A stretch of DNA of 64,000 bases, taken from Polytrichum commune. Taxonomy: Eukaryota > Streptophyta > Polytrichopsida > Polytrichales > Polytrichaceae. The translations under genes were made by a program, and so were the position numbers. The stretch spans positions 12,402,001 to 12,466,000 of the forward strand of contig OX485809.1 of NCBI GenBank assembly GCA_950295325.1, given 5' to 3'. Each line of letters begins with the position of its first letter. The stretch's first letter is position 1. Under the pieces are notes generated by a model. That model ran no database searches and had not been told where the DNA came from. It was given only the letters and a program-made list of their open reading frames with translations. Below, in pieces: positions 24,056 to 37,287 of the stretch.

Positions 24056-24275
24056 AAACGGGGAGAACCGGCCACTAGTTTCCAATGAATTGGTTGAGTT
24101 TGAGAAATAGCCGGTTTAAGTTCAAAGACTTCAAGAAAATTAACGTTTCTTTTAGAGGAATCAATGGAATATACCTCAAAGTAATGAAGAAAAACCAAAA
24201 GATCATAGTCGGTGACCGGTTAGACTTGGAAACACTAGGATTTCAACCGATTATGCGCAAAAAATCCCCCCATAC
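24056..24275 (+). mobile_element. Small TIR element with CGGGGAGA end, copy 3
   Basis: Matches the elements at 18952 and 21126 along its length (cggggagaaccgg at the start, cgattatgcgcaaaaaatcc at the end). Its terminal bases have decayed more than those of the other two copies. Confidence 0.7.
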
Positions 24276-24315
24276 ACTGTTTTGAAAAAAATAAAAGAGT
24301 GGAATTGTGACTCTC

Positions 24316-24825
24316 AGGGCCACTTCACACACGAGCCAAGAGCCGTGACCATGAAATTGTGAGAGCCCAAAAGAAAGTGTCCAAAGGTTGTCCCAACACA
24401 CCTCTAAAATCATGTAGTGCGGTCATGATCCTCAAGTGCAATTTGAAGCCACATGTGACCGGGCCCTCAGCCAAATGCTATTTCAATAAATTTCTATTCA
24501 TATGGCTCCTCACACATGATAAAATAGAATAAACCAACAGTTGTGAACGTTCAAAGTGCCATGATCTCCCCATGGTTTTGTGTTAGGCCTACCTCCAAGA
24601 GGTGGTTTCTTTAAATAGTCCAAGTGACCATGAAACATGATCCATTTGATACCACGTAGGGATCCATGTAGACTTCACATCCATCTTGCGTTCACATACT
24701 CCGTTGGTCCCTTAAGCGTACCAAGTGTGAAGCAAACTTGGACCGGTTGCTCCGCCTTTTCCACCAATGAGGGTGCTTGAAGTATAATGGTCACGGGCTC
24801 TCAGTCTCGTGTGTACAGGGGCCCC
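24316..24825 (+). mobile_element. ~500-bp TIR DNA element, copy 1
   Basis: Starts agggccacttcacacacgag and is similar along its whole length to 30046-30543. Its right end (ctctcagtctcgtgtgt) is the inverse of the left subterminal sequence, but the last bases are altered. There is no intact transposase, so it is probably non-autonomous. Confidence 0.75.
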
Positions 24826-27227
24826 CAAGTCGTTCCCCGAAAATTTCTCCAACGGGCAGGCTGGCACTCCCATCATTGAACTTGGCCCCTCGGTACTCGA
24901 ATTTCTGACCCCAAACCAAAAACAAAAAGGGGGAGAAAACCAACTCCACTGCAACTTAGTATTCATCATTACAGAATCGCCTGAGCTCAGCCCCCTGAAC
25001 TGCACTTGCAAAATCGGCATGTTGACTTGCCGTTGCCACACAAGATTTTCCCGTACATCCGTCGAATTTCATCCATCCATCCATCCGCCCATCACCGGAA
25101 ATCATCCTCATTTGCGTCCCATTCGATCAACACTATGATTTTCCATAGATATGATGGACAAAAGACTTGTCTAAAACTAATTCTTCATTTAGAGAAGAAG
25201 ATTAGGAAAAATATGGTGGAAGTCCTAATTATACCTATGTTGAGAAGTTGTTTGGTTGAAACACCACATTATATGTATTTTTTTTCTACTAAATAACACT
25301 ATGTATGTGTAACTAAGGTTATCGTGGTTTTTTTCCATATCGATCATAAGGCATGTCAATAGAGTTGCATGCATATATCTCATTATGTCTAAAATTTGTG
25401 TTTAAATATTAATATTTAATAAACACCTAGTTCCGAATTTCTAGACACGTGATACTTGTCCATTTCAATTAATCCTTTCGTTCATTTCATTTTAGAATTG
25501 TCTCAGTAGAATGAGTTGATATAAATTTCACGTTAATCACTCATATACATCCATCCATCCCTCATCCATCTCTCCAACTAGCCAGTATTCATCATTCTTT
25601 TCATCTAGTACAAGAAAACCCTTACCTATATCCATTAATTTGCATCCAATCAGGGGATCCCGTCACATGCATCCCCAAAGCCCTTTCACAGAATGCAGTT
25701 GAAAATGGAGCAACACTGTGTGTTGCAATGTCCCACCTGCAACTTTATTAGATATAGGTTTTCTTTCTTATATCATAATGTAGCACTAGCTAGTCTCCAA
25801 TCTTCTACAAATTGGATCATCATGCCGATATTAACCAATATCTCATAGAGGCCACTACACTACAACCATATAAGGAATTAGTTTTTTTTGAACCCACTTT
25901 GATGTCCTTCTAGTCCCATAAGTTGTTTGGCCTCATGGACTCTAAAGTCAATGTCTTTTTCTTTCATTCATTCCTATCTATGATATCACAGTAAAATAGA
26001 ACTATTGACCTTTCAATGGCATCCATCACCCCTCCCCCCCCCCCCCCTTCCTTCATTAATCTATCCATATCCATCCATCAGAACATTCATATGCTTTGTA
26101 TTGGATAACATGCAAAATATGAAGCCTCACCAAGTTGTGGGTGATTGTGGATCATTTACACCCATTGGCCATTATCTAATGCAATGTCCATTTGACAAGA
26201 GATCGATACACACATCATCAAAGGACTTTGTAAACAACATGTTTGTGACCATATGACGGGTTTTATTTAATAAGATGGAGGTCTTAAAATATGTGGTTCA
26301 CCCTTCGAAAGTTTGGGTGGAGGGCACACCTACTCTATTCCCGGTGCAAATTAATGCCAAAATTCTAACCCGAAACCCTAAATTCCCTCGTCCAAATTCC
26401 ATCCTCCCAATAGTGTTCATCCAAGTACGGAAGAATGTCATCCGTCGACCCTTTCATCCAATTGAATCTAATGCCCTTTTAGTCGAATAGAAAGTTCCGA
26501 GAAGTGAGACCATTGCATGGACTAAGCCGAGCTACAAGTGGCAGTGAGCTGGGTCCACCCAACAGCTATTGTCCACCGTAATTTACATTGACCCAAAAAA
26601 AAAATTATGTACGTTGTTGAAATTCTTTGTAAACAATTTGGACCGTATCATAGTTAATGAATGATGACATAACATTATTAAGCTACATGGTTGTTGTTCC
26701 ATTCTATATTTAGCATCTGACATGGGCCTCCACTATTTTACTTTCATGGGGAAAAACTTAGAAAATAAAAAGTAATTGATGCCGGTACAAACAACAAATA
26801 GTAAGAATATTATGAATAGTATACGTATTTTCAATGAAAGTGTTGCTATGAGTGGTATTTTTAGTGAATAATACCATGATGAATAGTGTTTCTTGTGAAT
26901 AATGTATGGATGATCAATGATGCTTATGAATAGTGTCGGCAGTATAATTCTCCACCCAGATGTCAAGTGTAAACATGGACATAAAAATAATAAACAAAAG
27001 TTCCGACTTTGTTTGGGGCCCACATAATATAGTTGACATATTCTAGCGTCATGGAACTGACCCACATGGCGGAGTAATACTATGGAGGTGGACGTGTTTG
27101 AACATGCGGTTCACTCTTTTGAAGAATTGAGTGGAAGGCATAAGTTAGTCTCTTCCCACTGACAGTTTCGGAAGAATTCGCACATGAGGGCATAGATTAC
27201 CTCATTCATATATTTACCAACTGGTAG
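24826..27227. other. Spacer, nothing recognised
   Basis: A C-run lies near 26032-26047. Open frames at 24809-25138 and 26275-26490 are not protein-like. No gene was identified. Confidence 0.4.
25068..25090. repeat. CATC-type short tandem repeats
   Basis: A short run of catc units. A second run lies at about 25549-25575. Confidence 0.7.
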
Positions 27228-27600
27228 ACGTTCCCAATTCGGTTACTTATCGCAATCGGACACCTATAATTGAGCGGTATATAGTTTTGGTGTGGCTCCA
27301 AGAACAGATACCAAGAAGACGTGTGTCGAAAATAAACCTACGCGCTCAAAATACAATAACCACTCTAGACTCAACAGTTGACATAATCGAAGGAGACTTA
27401 TATATGACGACAAACAACGAGCACAAGAATAGTCACCTTGACAACGAATACAATCGTCATACGAGCTCCGAAAATGTATGAGGAAAGTGGCAACGGCCTT
27501 GATTTGGATTCGCTAACCCTTCACGTACTAATCACGTGTTTCATAACCTAGGAGAAGGAGGCTAGTTGGGAAAGTAACCAACTTAAGACCCATCTACCTC
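27228..27600 (+). repeat. Dispersed repeat A, copy
   Basis: Shares with the copies at 39545 and 48480 the order: cctataattgagcggt, ccaagaacagatacc, gagctccgaaaatg, gttgggaaagtaacc and gacccatctacc. The open frame at 27287-27481 lies inside it and is not a gene. Confidence 0.65.
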
Positions 27601-27621
27601 GCTCTTCTAATCACGGAATAT

Positions 27622-27670
27622 CGATCCGTCCATCCTTCGATCCGTCCATCCTTCGATCCGTTCATCCATT
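27622..27670. repeat. 16-bp tandem repeat, 3 units
   Basis: The unit cgatccgtccatcctt is repeated three times, the last one imperfect. Confidence 0.85.
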
Positions 27671-27989
27671 CGTATACAATGCCGTCCGGGTCGAATAAAA
27701 ATGTGCATAGTGAATGTGCCGAAACTCATTAATAACTTATGTTAACGGTGTGCCACTTTCAACTCCTATAAGCTTACCCCCAAACCCAAACTACCACCAC
27801 ATAGGATCCATTTACTCTGCCAAAGTGACGGCAATAAATCCGGCGGCCACTTGGCTCCTCGCAATGCTCGAGCTGCCGTTCACGGCTCCCAAACGGTGAC
27901 GACATGAATTAAGTATTCTTTATGGTCGGTTTGAGTGTCTTTAATACTTGTGGATTTATGTTATATAGGGAAAGCTCTTGAATCAAAAA

Positions 27990-28350
27990 CCGAGATAACA
28001 AGGTACATGGATGTTGTTCGGTTTGTTTTCCATGTTCTCCAACTTTCTACCGATTAGGTTTAAACAATGGAATTTGTGTTGCATTAGCAAATCTACGAGG
28101 AGGCATCATCAAACATTGACGGATTGCAAATCGGACCACCCCCCCCTTATTTAGCTGTGATTATCAGAAGTGCATGTGTTGTTGATTTCTTAGTTGGGTA
28201 CATAAGGTCCCCCCAACGGTATTCAACTATTGAGTGTGGAGGAGCTGACAAAATTTGAACAGTTTCTTTTAAATGTGTCATTATGGTACTTGTTCTTTGA
28301 TTCCGAGCAAACCACACACCAATCAAACATAGGTGTTTGGATTCACACCT
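27990..28350 (+). repeat. Older dispersed repeat, uninterrupted copy
   Basis: Homologous to 30005-30045 joined to 30545-30830. Shared blocks include catgttctccaactt, ttgtgttgca(t/c)tagcaaa and accaatcaaa(c/t)ata. This copy lacks the ~500-bp TIR element and so shows what the site looked like without it. Confidence 0.65.
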
Positions 28351-30004
28351 AAACGCCTACGAGGCCATAATCGTTCGGTTTGAAAATGTTTTTTAGGGTT
28401 TGGGTGAGCAAATTTCATCCACATGTCATGAACTTTTGTATGTTGTTGTATGTCTGATTTGAAGCATGCAGGAGCTTGTTATTTGGAGTTTGGACAAAAC
28501 ATCTAGCCTATGGAATAGTTTGAAATCTCATAGAACAAGTACCATGAAGACACGTTTCGGAGAATTTCTAGTCTACTTTTCCCTCCAACTGGTTGGTTTA
28601 GAAGTTGTGAGGTGTTTTGAATTGTCGAGGGCCATATCTCCCTCTAATATTGAAAGTATCTATCAATTTTGTTTATAATCTTTTTGCCACGTCTATCATT
28701 GGTATGGGATTATGACATTCACAAGCTCCTCTATCAAAAAATTGAAATTTGATCTGACAATGTCCGGTTTTTGTAGCAAGACCCTGAGAAATTAAATGTG
28801 TAGTAGGTATAAGTTGAATGTCAATGGTATTTATTGTACCTTTTCTAATAGTGTAACATTGAACTCAATATGCCCTAAAAAGGTGAATCTTTTATAGGTA
28901 ATCAAGGTGATCAAGATCATCTTGACTAAATAATAAATTAGATAAGTAATCAAATAAATCAAGGTCACTATGACGAGTAATCAAGGTGAACTGTTGTTTA
29001 TAATTTTGACACCTCATTACATAAGCATCAAAATATCCTAGCCAGAGATACTTGGACGGCTTCCAAATCGTGAGGTATTTCTCAACTCGATGTTCTAAAT
29101 ATATACATTTGGTTCAGGCATAAACTTACTAGATGTGGCTATAACTATTGTCAAAGTTGTGATCCAATTGTGAAATTCACGGAAGGGCATCCAAGGTCAC
29201 TTTGGGGTGGTCAACAAGTAGTGACATTTAGGAGTTAAGAAAACAAACATAATAACACTTGCATGCTCAAAGGTATATATCCTTTATGTATTCACTCTTC
29301 TTAATTCATAATCATTTGACACGTGAGGTGACATTCTAAGATTGACGAAGAGGATGCCTGACACAAAGCACAACCCTATCCTTCACAAGCTCTTAATCTA
29401 GATCATCGATCTCCATGATCGACGCCAAAATGGTTATGTTTAGTAACCCCTTTCGGCCCTCTTGGACTTTGAAGATTATCTAGTCCATTGTCCTTACCCC
29501 TACACAAATACATAGGACAATTGTTATTGTAATCAAGTCTTTTACATCCTATGCGTTATGGTTTAATTTGATATGTACGACGGTGCATTGAGTTCACTTG
29601 ACATGAGCATCTATAAACATGTTGTCAAATTGAAAATTGTTGTGTTTCGGTTGTCGCACATTACGCACTTATATCATGTACCATGAGCTCTACATGCTTC
29701 ACAACTTCTTGGGTTTGAGGGGATGATAGGTTATTTGAAAGGTTGCTATAGAGCCATGCATTTGAAAAAGAAAAAGAAAACGAGGAAAAAATGAATTACA
29801 ACATAAACTTCATAATAGATCCTCCATGCTCTTTTAGTACACATGGTGAGTATGAGTATTGTTATACTTCTTTGAAGACTTTGAATGTTTCATTGTAGGA
29901 TATCGTGCCAAATCACATTGCTTCCCAGTTTCAAGACAAGTGTTATGAGGCCATTTCTTTTAAGACTCACATCTGGGCTAGAGTTTCATGGTGCTTAAGG
30001 TATT
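28351..30004. other. Spacer, nothing recognised
   Basis: AT-rich with several short aatcaaggt motifs near 28900-28990. No coding or RNA gene was found. Confidence 0.4.
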
Positions 30005-30045
30005 TGGGGGTTGTTTGGTTTGTTTTTCATGTTCTCCAACTTAGG

Positions 30046-30543
30046 GCCACTTCACACACAAGCCAAGAGCGGTGACCATGAAATTGTGAGAGCCCAGAAG
30101 AAAGTGTCCAAAGGCCATCCCAGGGCACCTCCAAGATCATGTAGTGTGGTCACGGATGCTCAAGTGTAGTGTGAAGTCATATGTGACTGGGCCCTCAACC
30201 AAATGTTATTTTAAGGAATTTCTATTCATGTGAGTCCTCACACATGATACAATAGAATAAATCAACGGTTGTGAGCATTCGGAGTGCCATGGTCTCCTGG
30301 TTTTGTGTTAGGCCTACCTCCAAGAGGTGGTTTTTGAAAATAGTCGAAGTGGCCATGAACCATGATCCATTCAATGCCATGTAGGAATCCATGTAGACTT
30401 TACATCCATCTTGCATTGACGTACTCCATTGGTCCCCCAAGCGTAATGTGAAGTGAACTTGGACTAGCTCCGCCTTTTCCACTAATGAGAGTGCTTGAAG
30501 TGTAATGGTCACATGCTCTCAATCTCGTGTGTGAAGTGACCCT
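30046..30543 (+). mobile_element. ~500-bp TIR DNA element, copy 2
   Basis: Left end agggccacttcacacacaag and right end cgtgtgtgaagtgaccct form clear inverted repeats. A weaker match extends to about 42 bp and includes gtgaccat. It interrupts an older repeat whose uninterrupted copy is at 27990-28350. There is no intact transposase. Confidence 0.85.
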
Positions 30544-30544
30544 T

Positions 30545-30830
30545 ATACTGATTAGATTTACACAACAAAGTTTGTGTTGCACTAGCAAACCTACGATGAA
30601 GCATTATCAAAAACCAAATTGAAAATCGAGCCTACCCTGAGTTCTTATGATTATTGGAAATGCACATTTGATGATTCCTTCACAAAATACATAAGTCGCT
30701 AATTATGGTTTGAAGTAGTTAGTAGAATTTGAAGACGTACTCCAATCTCTCCAAACAAATTTTACATTTATGTTGTTTGTTCTCAAATCTTCACAAGACC
30801 GTACACCAATCAAATATAGACGTCCGATTA
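30545..30830 (+). repeat. Right half of the older repeat split by the TIR element
   Basis: Continues the homology to 28043-28350 after the inserted element: attaga/attagg, then the ttgcactagcaaacc and caccaatcaaatata blocks, in the same order. Confidence 0.65.
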
Positions 30831-31296
30831 AGAAAATAATTGAATAACGCTCACATATATCTTTTGTAAAATCATCCATTGGGAAGGTGCAAACTTGATG
30901 GACCTATAGCTTTATAGTTGAATTTTGTATACTTCTAAGTTGGGATTAAAGAACCGAATTTAGTCTAGATGGGACAAACCTTCAATTCCTCAACATATAG
31001 CGAGCTTGTTTTTGTAGAAGCCGCTTCATCCCCAATGGACGAGTTTACATAAACAACGCGAAGCTTCATCACATCAAGTATTTGTCCATCCAAACTATAG
31101 TTATATTACATAATAATAAATTAGCTATAGCCCCACATGATGGGCAAATATTGAATTCACATCGGCAACTAGTCCAAACTAACAAGACAAACCCTTGAAC
31201 CAAACCAAACATGCAAACATTCATAGTCCTTTGTGTGTAAGGTGATCAACCACGAACAAATAATTGAGATGTTACCAACGTGCCCCACGAATGAAT

Positions 31297-31321
31297 CTTT
31301 TTCTTTTTCTTTTTCTTTTTC
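31297..31321. repeat. (CTTTTT)n short repeat
   Basis: Four to five units of a pyrimidine hexanucleotide. Confidence 0.85.
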
Positions 31322-31872
31322 AATGTTGGTTGGCTATACATGTTGTGGTTGGTTATGAACTCAATTAACATGCGGTCATGGACTATATGTATGCGAGGGT
31401 CTCAAGGATTTTTTTAACTTGCCATTTTCTTTACTATATGCTATATACAAAATTTTCAAGTTGTTGTTCACAACCATCTGATTCTAAAGATATAAATATT
31501 ACCTCCAAATTCAAGAGCCCAAACAATGTGTATATTTTGTATATTCTCAAAAGACGATTCTTTGTCAAATTATTTAAAAGTGAATATGATATGACAAAAT
31601 GGTTTGAGATTGATTATTGAGACGGGGAACCACCAACTACTACTCTTATAATAAGTTCACAACCACAAGTTAAAACAACATGCATTGTCTAATGTAATTT
31701 AGAACCTTTGGCTATTGATTTCTCCACAATTCTCAAAGTTTATGATTGCGATTGTATGGTAGATTTAGATAAGTAACCAATACTTGCATGAACCCGCGAT
31801 GTTGTACAATATGACTATGTAATCACACAAGTCCAAGGTGAAAAAGTTGGGAAGCCCTCAAGGTTAAGGAAT

Positions 31873-32085
31873 TGGTTTAGGGGATTGTTAAATCAACCAC
31901 ACACTAGTTAGAATGACCACTGAGACACGTCGTGTGATCACATTTACTTGCCAAATTTTGAACAATTCTAGTTGTAAGTTGAATGGTAAAGAAGAAGAAA
32001 GCAGAGCTAACACCTTGCTCCTCTTCATGTGTGCGATGAAAAATCAAATTTTGATAGGTATGTGACCGCGTAACACATCTTTGTG
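31873..32085 (+). repeat. Dispersed repeat B, copy 2
   Basis: Second copy of the segment at 4549-4750, in the same orientation (ggggattgttaaatcaacc at the start, aaatcaaattttgatagg near the end). Confidence 0.6.
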
Positions 32086-32258
32086 GTCATTTTCATTGAA
32101 CTACATGATCAAATTAACATTCCGCTTAATTTATTCGCCATATTTTAAATCACATATAGCACTAGAGAGCACTAAAGACTCCAAATCAGTCTAATGAGCT
32201 TGAGTTGCTATGAACCAACCATAAATCTTTAGGTGATAGATTTAACCCCCCCCCCCAA

Positions 32259-32260
<2 letters not shown>

Positions 32261-32293
<33 letters not shown>
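32261..32293. repeat. (AT)n microsatellite after a C run
   Basis: About 16 AT units, preceded by 11 C at 32246-32256. Confidence 0.9.
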
Positions 32294-32296
<3 letters not shown>

Positions 32297-33181
32297 GTGC
32301 CATGAATCCTAAGCAAATGCAAACACATAAGTATGCTCGACGGTTTGGCACATGTCATAATAGCAGAGGACAACACCCAAGTGTATGAATCATGAGTTGG
32401 TAAGATTTGAAGAACGATATGATGTGTAATTAGTTTTAACAAGTTTGCAGTTTGGTCCATGTCTTACCTGTAGAGTCCATGCCACATCTTACTAAAGTGT
32501 GTGCTTGGTTGGTGCACTTGTAATAGATAGATGTGTGGGTTTGTGTGGTGGGTAAATGGATGGGTACCTAAACTAGAGGCAATTCTCAAGACCACTTTTA
32601 GTATATCCAATTCCCAACAATACGTAAAACTATGGCCACGCATTGAATAACATATATGGCATAAGTGTTGGCTCAAGCATGCATGAAGAGCTCAACATGC
32701 TACTACCCCTCTATATATCGAGAGTGGACTCTATGTTACATGCGGTAAACAAAATGCGGGAGTAGTCAAACGGGTGGTCATTGGGCAAGTTGGGACCCAA
32801 TTAGGAGTGTATGGGAAAATGTTTTATTAGGAAAGTGGGTGGATGCTTCTCACCTCAACATTGTGTGGGCCAATTGGCATGTTGAGTGCAATTTATAAAC
32901 AAGTAATAGAAATATGAAAGCCAAAATAATATAAACAAATAATTTTTTTTGAAAAAATTAAAATAAAACCTCAAAGTAAATGCATTTAGTAAATGTAAGG
33001 ATGCTACACGGCAAGGTGTTGGTACTATAAACATCAACATGTTACTGTTCTCCCTCTTTAGTATGACACGTTTGGAAACACAAAAAAGGTTGTATTATCA
33101 AGGTGTTGTCTTCTCATTAATATGACAAATGACACAAAGGTGTCGTATAATTGAGGGAATACAAAACATAAGTAATATTAT

Positions 33182-33205
33182 TATATATATATATATATAT
33201 ATATA
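33182..33205. repeat. (TA)n microsatellite
   Basis: About 12 TA units in spacer DNA. Confidence 0.9.
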
Positions 33206-34639
33206 ATGAGTTTGAGCAATATAGATGGAATTAAATAATAACTTATAACTTCAAACAAATACAAATATTCTCAAGAATTCTTGAAATAAGAGTCCAAAGA
33301 TCTATGGTGTTGCCTACCCAAGTTAGCAAATGTCATCTTATCTAAAATCCCCACTAACTTTTGAAAACTAATAATTTCATTTGACACCAATACATAAAGA
33401 GCTCTCTAATGAGAAACTAGACACCAATGATGCATGGCGTTTAGCAACATACTAGGCAGGAGGCCATTCTAACCCTAACCATGTCCATTCTACATTAGTA
33501 ACCCTAATCATCATTAAGTTCCCAATGATAAATGAAGTTCCCAAGAAGTTCCCGAGTGAAAATGGATGTATTTTAGATGTACATAACATAGATGAAAGGA
33601 ATTTTAGCATTAACCACCTCTTCAATGTGACAAAACGTAGATTCTAAATGTCGCATTATCGAATGTCGTAGTCGTATAAAAGAGGGAGTTTTGAACTAAA
33701 AAGTTTGGTCTCCCAAAAATGTGTCGTAATATTGGGGGTGTCGTATAAACAAGTGTCATAGTAACGAGGTTAAATTGTATACAACATGGATTGTATGAAA
33801 TGTATTCCTTGCTTGGGTTTCGGAGGAAAGGAACTATCTCACATAAACGTGTACCTCTCATTCATCCACCATAAATTCCATGAAATAACATGCAACCCCT
33901 ATATTACTTACTATAGTTGACTTGACACCATAATCAATTTTAAGGACCTCGACTTTGTCTTTGTCCAGATTATTTGGCATAAACCGACCACAAACCCATA
34001 GGTGGGGGGGGGGGTCTAGATTTTCATTATGAAGGATGGATGGATGAGAAGTATACTTGTATGAGATCAATTGCCTCTCCTCTTGGGCCCACTTGTACAA
34101 TTACATCCCATGTTCGTGGGCCGCCGGAATTGTAAGAACTCAAGGACAAAGTATTTAAGATAGGTGGCCTAGTTCGTCATCAAATAAGCATTGGTGTCGA
34201 TATTCTCTCAAAGATCCGATTCATTTCAAAAAGCCTGAGGACATGAGGAAAAGTGAGCTCGGGAAGAGGGAGTGACTTGGTAAATGCCGCCCTAGCTCAA
34301 CTCCACCATCAATATGGCATGTGGTTTTTATTTCAAGTTTTCAAGATAGGAGGATTGGTCACAACCATTGGAGTGACGAAGTCACGTGTGGATGATAAAC
34401 ATGTTTCCATCCATTTTTACACATTCATCCAATTGTATACACATTCTCATCCAACTCTTGGCAATTCTATCCAGCTTTTGTGGTTTTGGGGAATGTGTAT
34501 GGCTATGTACATCCATGAAAACTCATGGAATACGACACATGTCTCGATGAGATTGGACCATGTGCTCAAAGTATGGACATTAGTTTAGGGCACATGTTAA
34601 TATATTTGCTAAAGCTTGCGTGGTCACTTAAAGAGGAAG
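33206..34639. other. Spacer with decayed repeat pieces
   Basis: The motif gtcgtataa recurs near 33665 and 33738, with a related one at 33142. A fragment of repeat A is seen at about 34480-34590. The frame at 34253-34588 overlaps that fragment and shows no known domain. Confidence 0.4.
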
Positions 34640-34800
34640 ATAATATTCACTTTGATCACATATAACTTTTGCATCTCTACTTCAAATTTGAAACCTCAAA
34701 TGACAATCTGTATGATTCGCAATTGCTGATTGGACAAAACAATCTTGTCCAAGAGCCATAATTGTTTGCAAAGTTGAAAGTGCTCACAACATGTCTAGCA
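34640..34800 (+). repeat. Dispersed repeat D, copy 1
   Basis: Similar in the same orientation to 39355-39525 (tataactt.tgcatct.tact, then caattgct and agttg.aagtg). Two diverged copies of an unidentified element. Confidence 0.5.
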
Positions 34801-35259
34801 TTGTAAGTACTAGATGGCCATCAAGTGGACCTCGTCGAGCAACAGGTCCAACCAATGGTCCATTATCTAATGTGCATTTCCATGAAAAGAGCTTGTGCAC
34901 GTCATAAATTGAAGAGCGTTGTATAGAATATGTTGGACCATGTTACATCTTTTAGATCAGATGGGTTTGTTTGATGTGTGGTTCACCCTAAGAAACTTCA
35001 GGCGGAGGGCATAATCTAATCGCCGTGGACATTACATGTGTGAGCAATGATTGTGGAAGTAGTGATGTCATGTTTGTAGACTTCACGTGGTTACCTTTCT
35101 TCATCAAACGCTTGTGTTTGAGCATTTGTGCACCTTGCAAACCACAAACTTCAACTCCTTGATTAGTGCGTTACAAATTAAAACACTCTTTAAATCCCGT
35201 TGGTCTATTCCATTGTGTTGTCTTGCTTCTTTGCCTTTGGTAAGACCTATATTGTCGCG

Positions 35260-36560
35260 CACCTCTCCATAAGAGTGCCCGCAACACCATGGGCACAAGA
35301 GGGACCCTGGAATGACTCCTGGGACTTTTGGCGTCATAGGTGAGAGGGCCCAAGTGATCCTAGTGTGGATGAGGGCGCCAAGCATTGAGAACACCTCCCA
35401 CCCATGGAGATTAGGAGTCGTGAGGGTTAGGCCATGAGCTATGAGTAGCTTATGACATCTGGATTCTAGAATGCTCAAGAACACCTTAATCGGAGGTGTG
35501 AGTTAGGAGATATGGCAATTTGAGTGGGGACATTGCCATGGGACATCAGTGACCTAGGAGTGGTGCCCGAGACTGCTTAGGTTTGAACAACCATAACTTC
35601 CTCAATACTTGCTTGAATGAAGCAAGTGAGGGTTCCATTGACATCTATGCAGATATTGGATGTTGATAGAGTGGTCGGTTGATAGCATCAAAGATTATAG
35701 GAAGAAGTTATGGTGGTATGAAGTTGTTGAGGGCTTCTAGCCCCATCGGCTAAGGGAAAATGTCTACTTGGCCCCAACCCTTAGGAGAGAGACAAAAGAT
35801 TACTTGACGGTGGGGTAGGGGCCCTGTCGAAAGTCCTAGAGGCTTTTATGGGTGAGGCGGCATTACCGATTGACCCCACCTGGAGCATACTTGGCAACTA
35901 TGCTTCGGGTTGTTATATTGTTGCTTTGGCAACACGATGATCAACTCAAGAGTGGACTTTCATGAATGAAAGTCAACATCTAATCATTGGCTACCTATTA
36001 AGGGGAGAGTCCCGAATGCATGTGTAGGAGGGTTTGGTGACCAAGCCATGAGCTTGGAGGTCCACGGTATGGGAAGCTAATCATGCACGTGTATGGGATG
36101 TGCAGGTTAGCACTCGTAACACTTGCTAGAATTGGGAAGCGTTCAAGATAAGTTACAAGGCGCTAGTCAAGGTTGCGACATATATTGCACATGGATGTGA
36201 TGAAGTTAGAGCACGAGTTTATGAGTGGGTATCATGAGGGAGATAGAGTATATGATTGAATCTTTGACAGTGAAGGTAACGTGGGGAACGATATTGCTTT
36301 GGTTACCGATGATAGTAATGATAATTAGAGAGATTGTGATGAGGAATTTGAGTTGTTGCTATTTAAAGATAGGAGTTTACAAAAGTTCTTCATTTGGGAG
36401 GGACACCGTAGGGTCTCCACTTGCCAAACACACGTTGACTACCACCATGGTGACGATGCACAATGGCAATACCCCGTGGATTGCATATCGTTGGATCTAA
36501 TAGACTCAGTTGGTAGCCTTTTGAAGGCTATGCACAATGTTAATAGGTGCGAAATTCCTC
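35260..36560 (+). mobile_element. LTR-like / retroelement-derived zone with a broken coding stretch
   Basis: Composition changes here to a more GC-balanced sequence. From about 36183 to 36560 one frame stays open apart from two stops (near 36237 and 36327), with segments such as EEFELLLFKDRSLQKFFIWE and DAQWQYPVDCISLDLIDSVG. This reads like a decayed protein, but I do not recognise the family. The preceding 35260-35900 has the look of a plant LTR, yet no matching partner LTR is in the window. Confidence 0.3.
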
Positions 36561-36704
36561 TTTCCCCTATGCGATTGTTTTATATTACAACATTCATGTA
36601 TATTTCCTAACTTCCTTCATGTATATGGTTGTGATGTGTAGGTCCACTTAAATTAGCCACAAAAAACACCCGTGGAGATACCTCTTACCATCATATGTAT
36701 AGTA

Positions 36705-37287
36705 ATCTCCCACTTAAGTACGCACTTTGAACCGGAGCCGTTGGTGCGCACTTAGTTGGTAGGTGCGTACTTTACTTATATTGCTTCCTAGACCTTTTGA
36801 TACGATGAATCGCAACACGAAAAGGATGAAACATGAGGCAACCCGCTCGACTGAAGCCCGATGATGTGAAATTGTTGCAAAGTTGAGCAAGCCAAACTCG
36901 CCGAGCGAGCGGGCGTTGGGGCCATAGTATGAAGTCAGTGAAGGCGCCATCCATAACCACCTATTGATGACGAAATCCAGCCTATCGAGACATTTGATGA
37001 TGTGAAAGTGCTATTGACTTCAAAGGCTTTGAAGCTTTAAACAACATTGTCCTTGACATTGTCGACCAATTGCTTTGCTATGATGTTCAAACGGAAGTTG
37101 GATAGATGTATGATGAATTGCGACGAACATTTGAGACATTTTAGCAAAACGTTAACTAACTGACATTGAATGTCAAGTGTAGAACATTCATGCATTCATG
37201 ACAATGTATGAACCTTGATTTTTGTCAAAAAAATTGTGCACCTAACCGGGATGTGTACTTAAACATGTGCGTACTTAAGCGGGAGAT
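36705..37287. mobile_element. TA-flanked TIR element (Tc1/mariner-like), 583 bp
   Basis: The left end atctcccacttaagtacgca and the right end, in reverse atctcccgcttaagtacgca, form inverted repeats of about 21 bp. Both ends are bordered by TA (36703-36704 and 37288-37289), the target duplication of Tc1/mariner and Stowaway-type elements. The interior has short minus-strand frames but no recognisable transposase. Confidence 0.75.

Noticed and set aside
24809-25138. 109-codon frames on both strands
   Set aside because: They overlap the end of the ~500-bp TIR element and CATC repeats and show no protein-family features.
27287-27481. 64-codon open frame
   Set aside because: Lies inside dispersed repeat A and is not kept open in the other copies.
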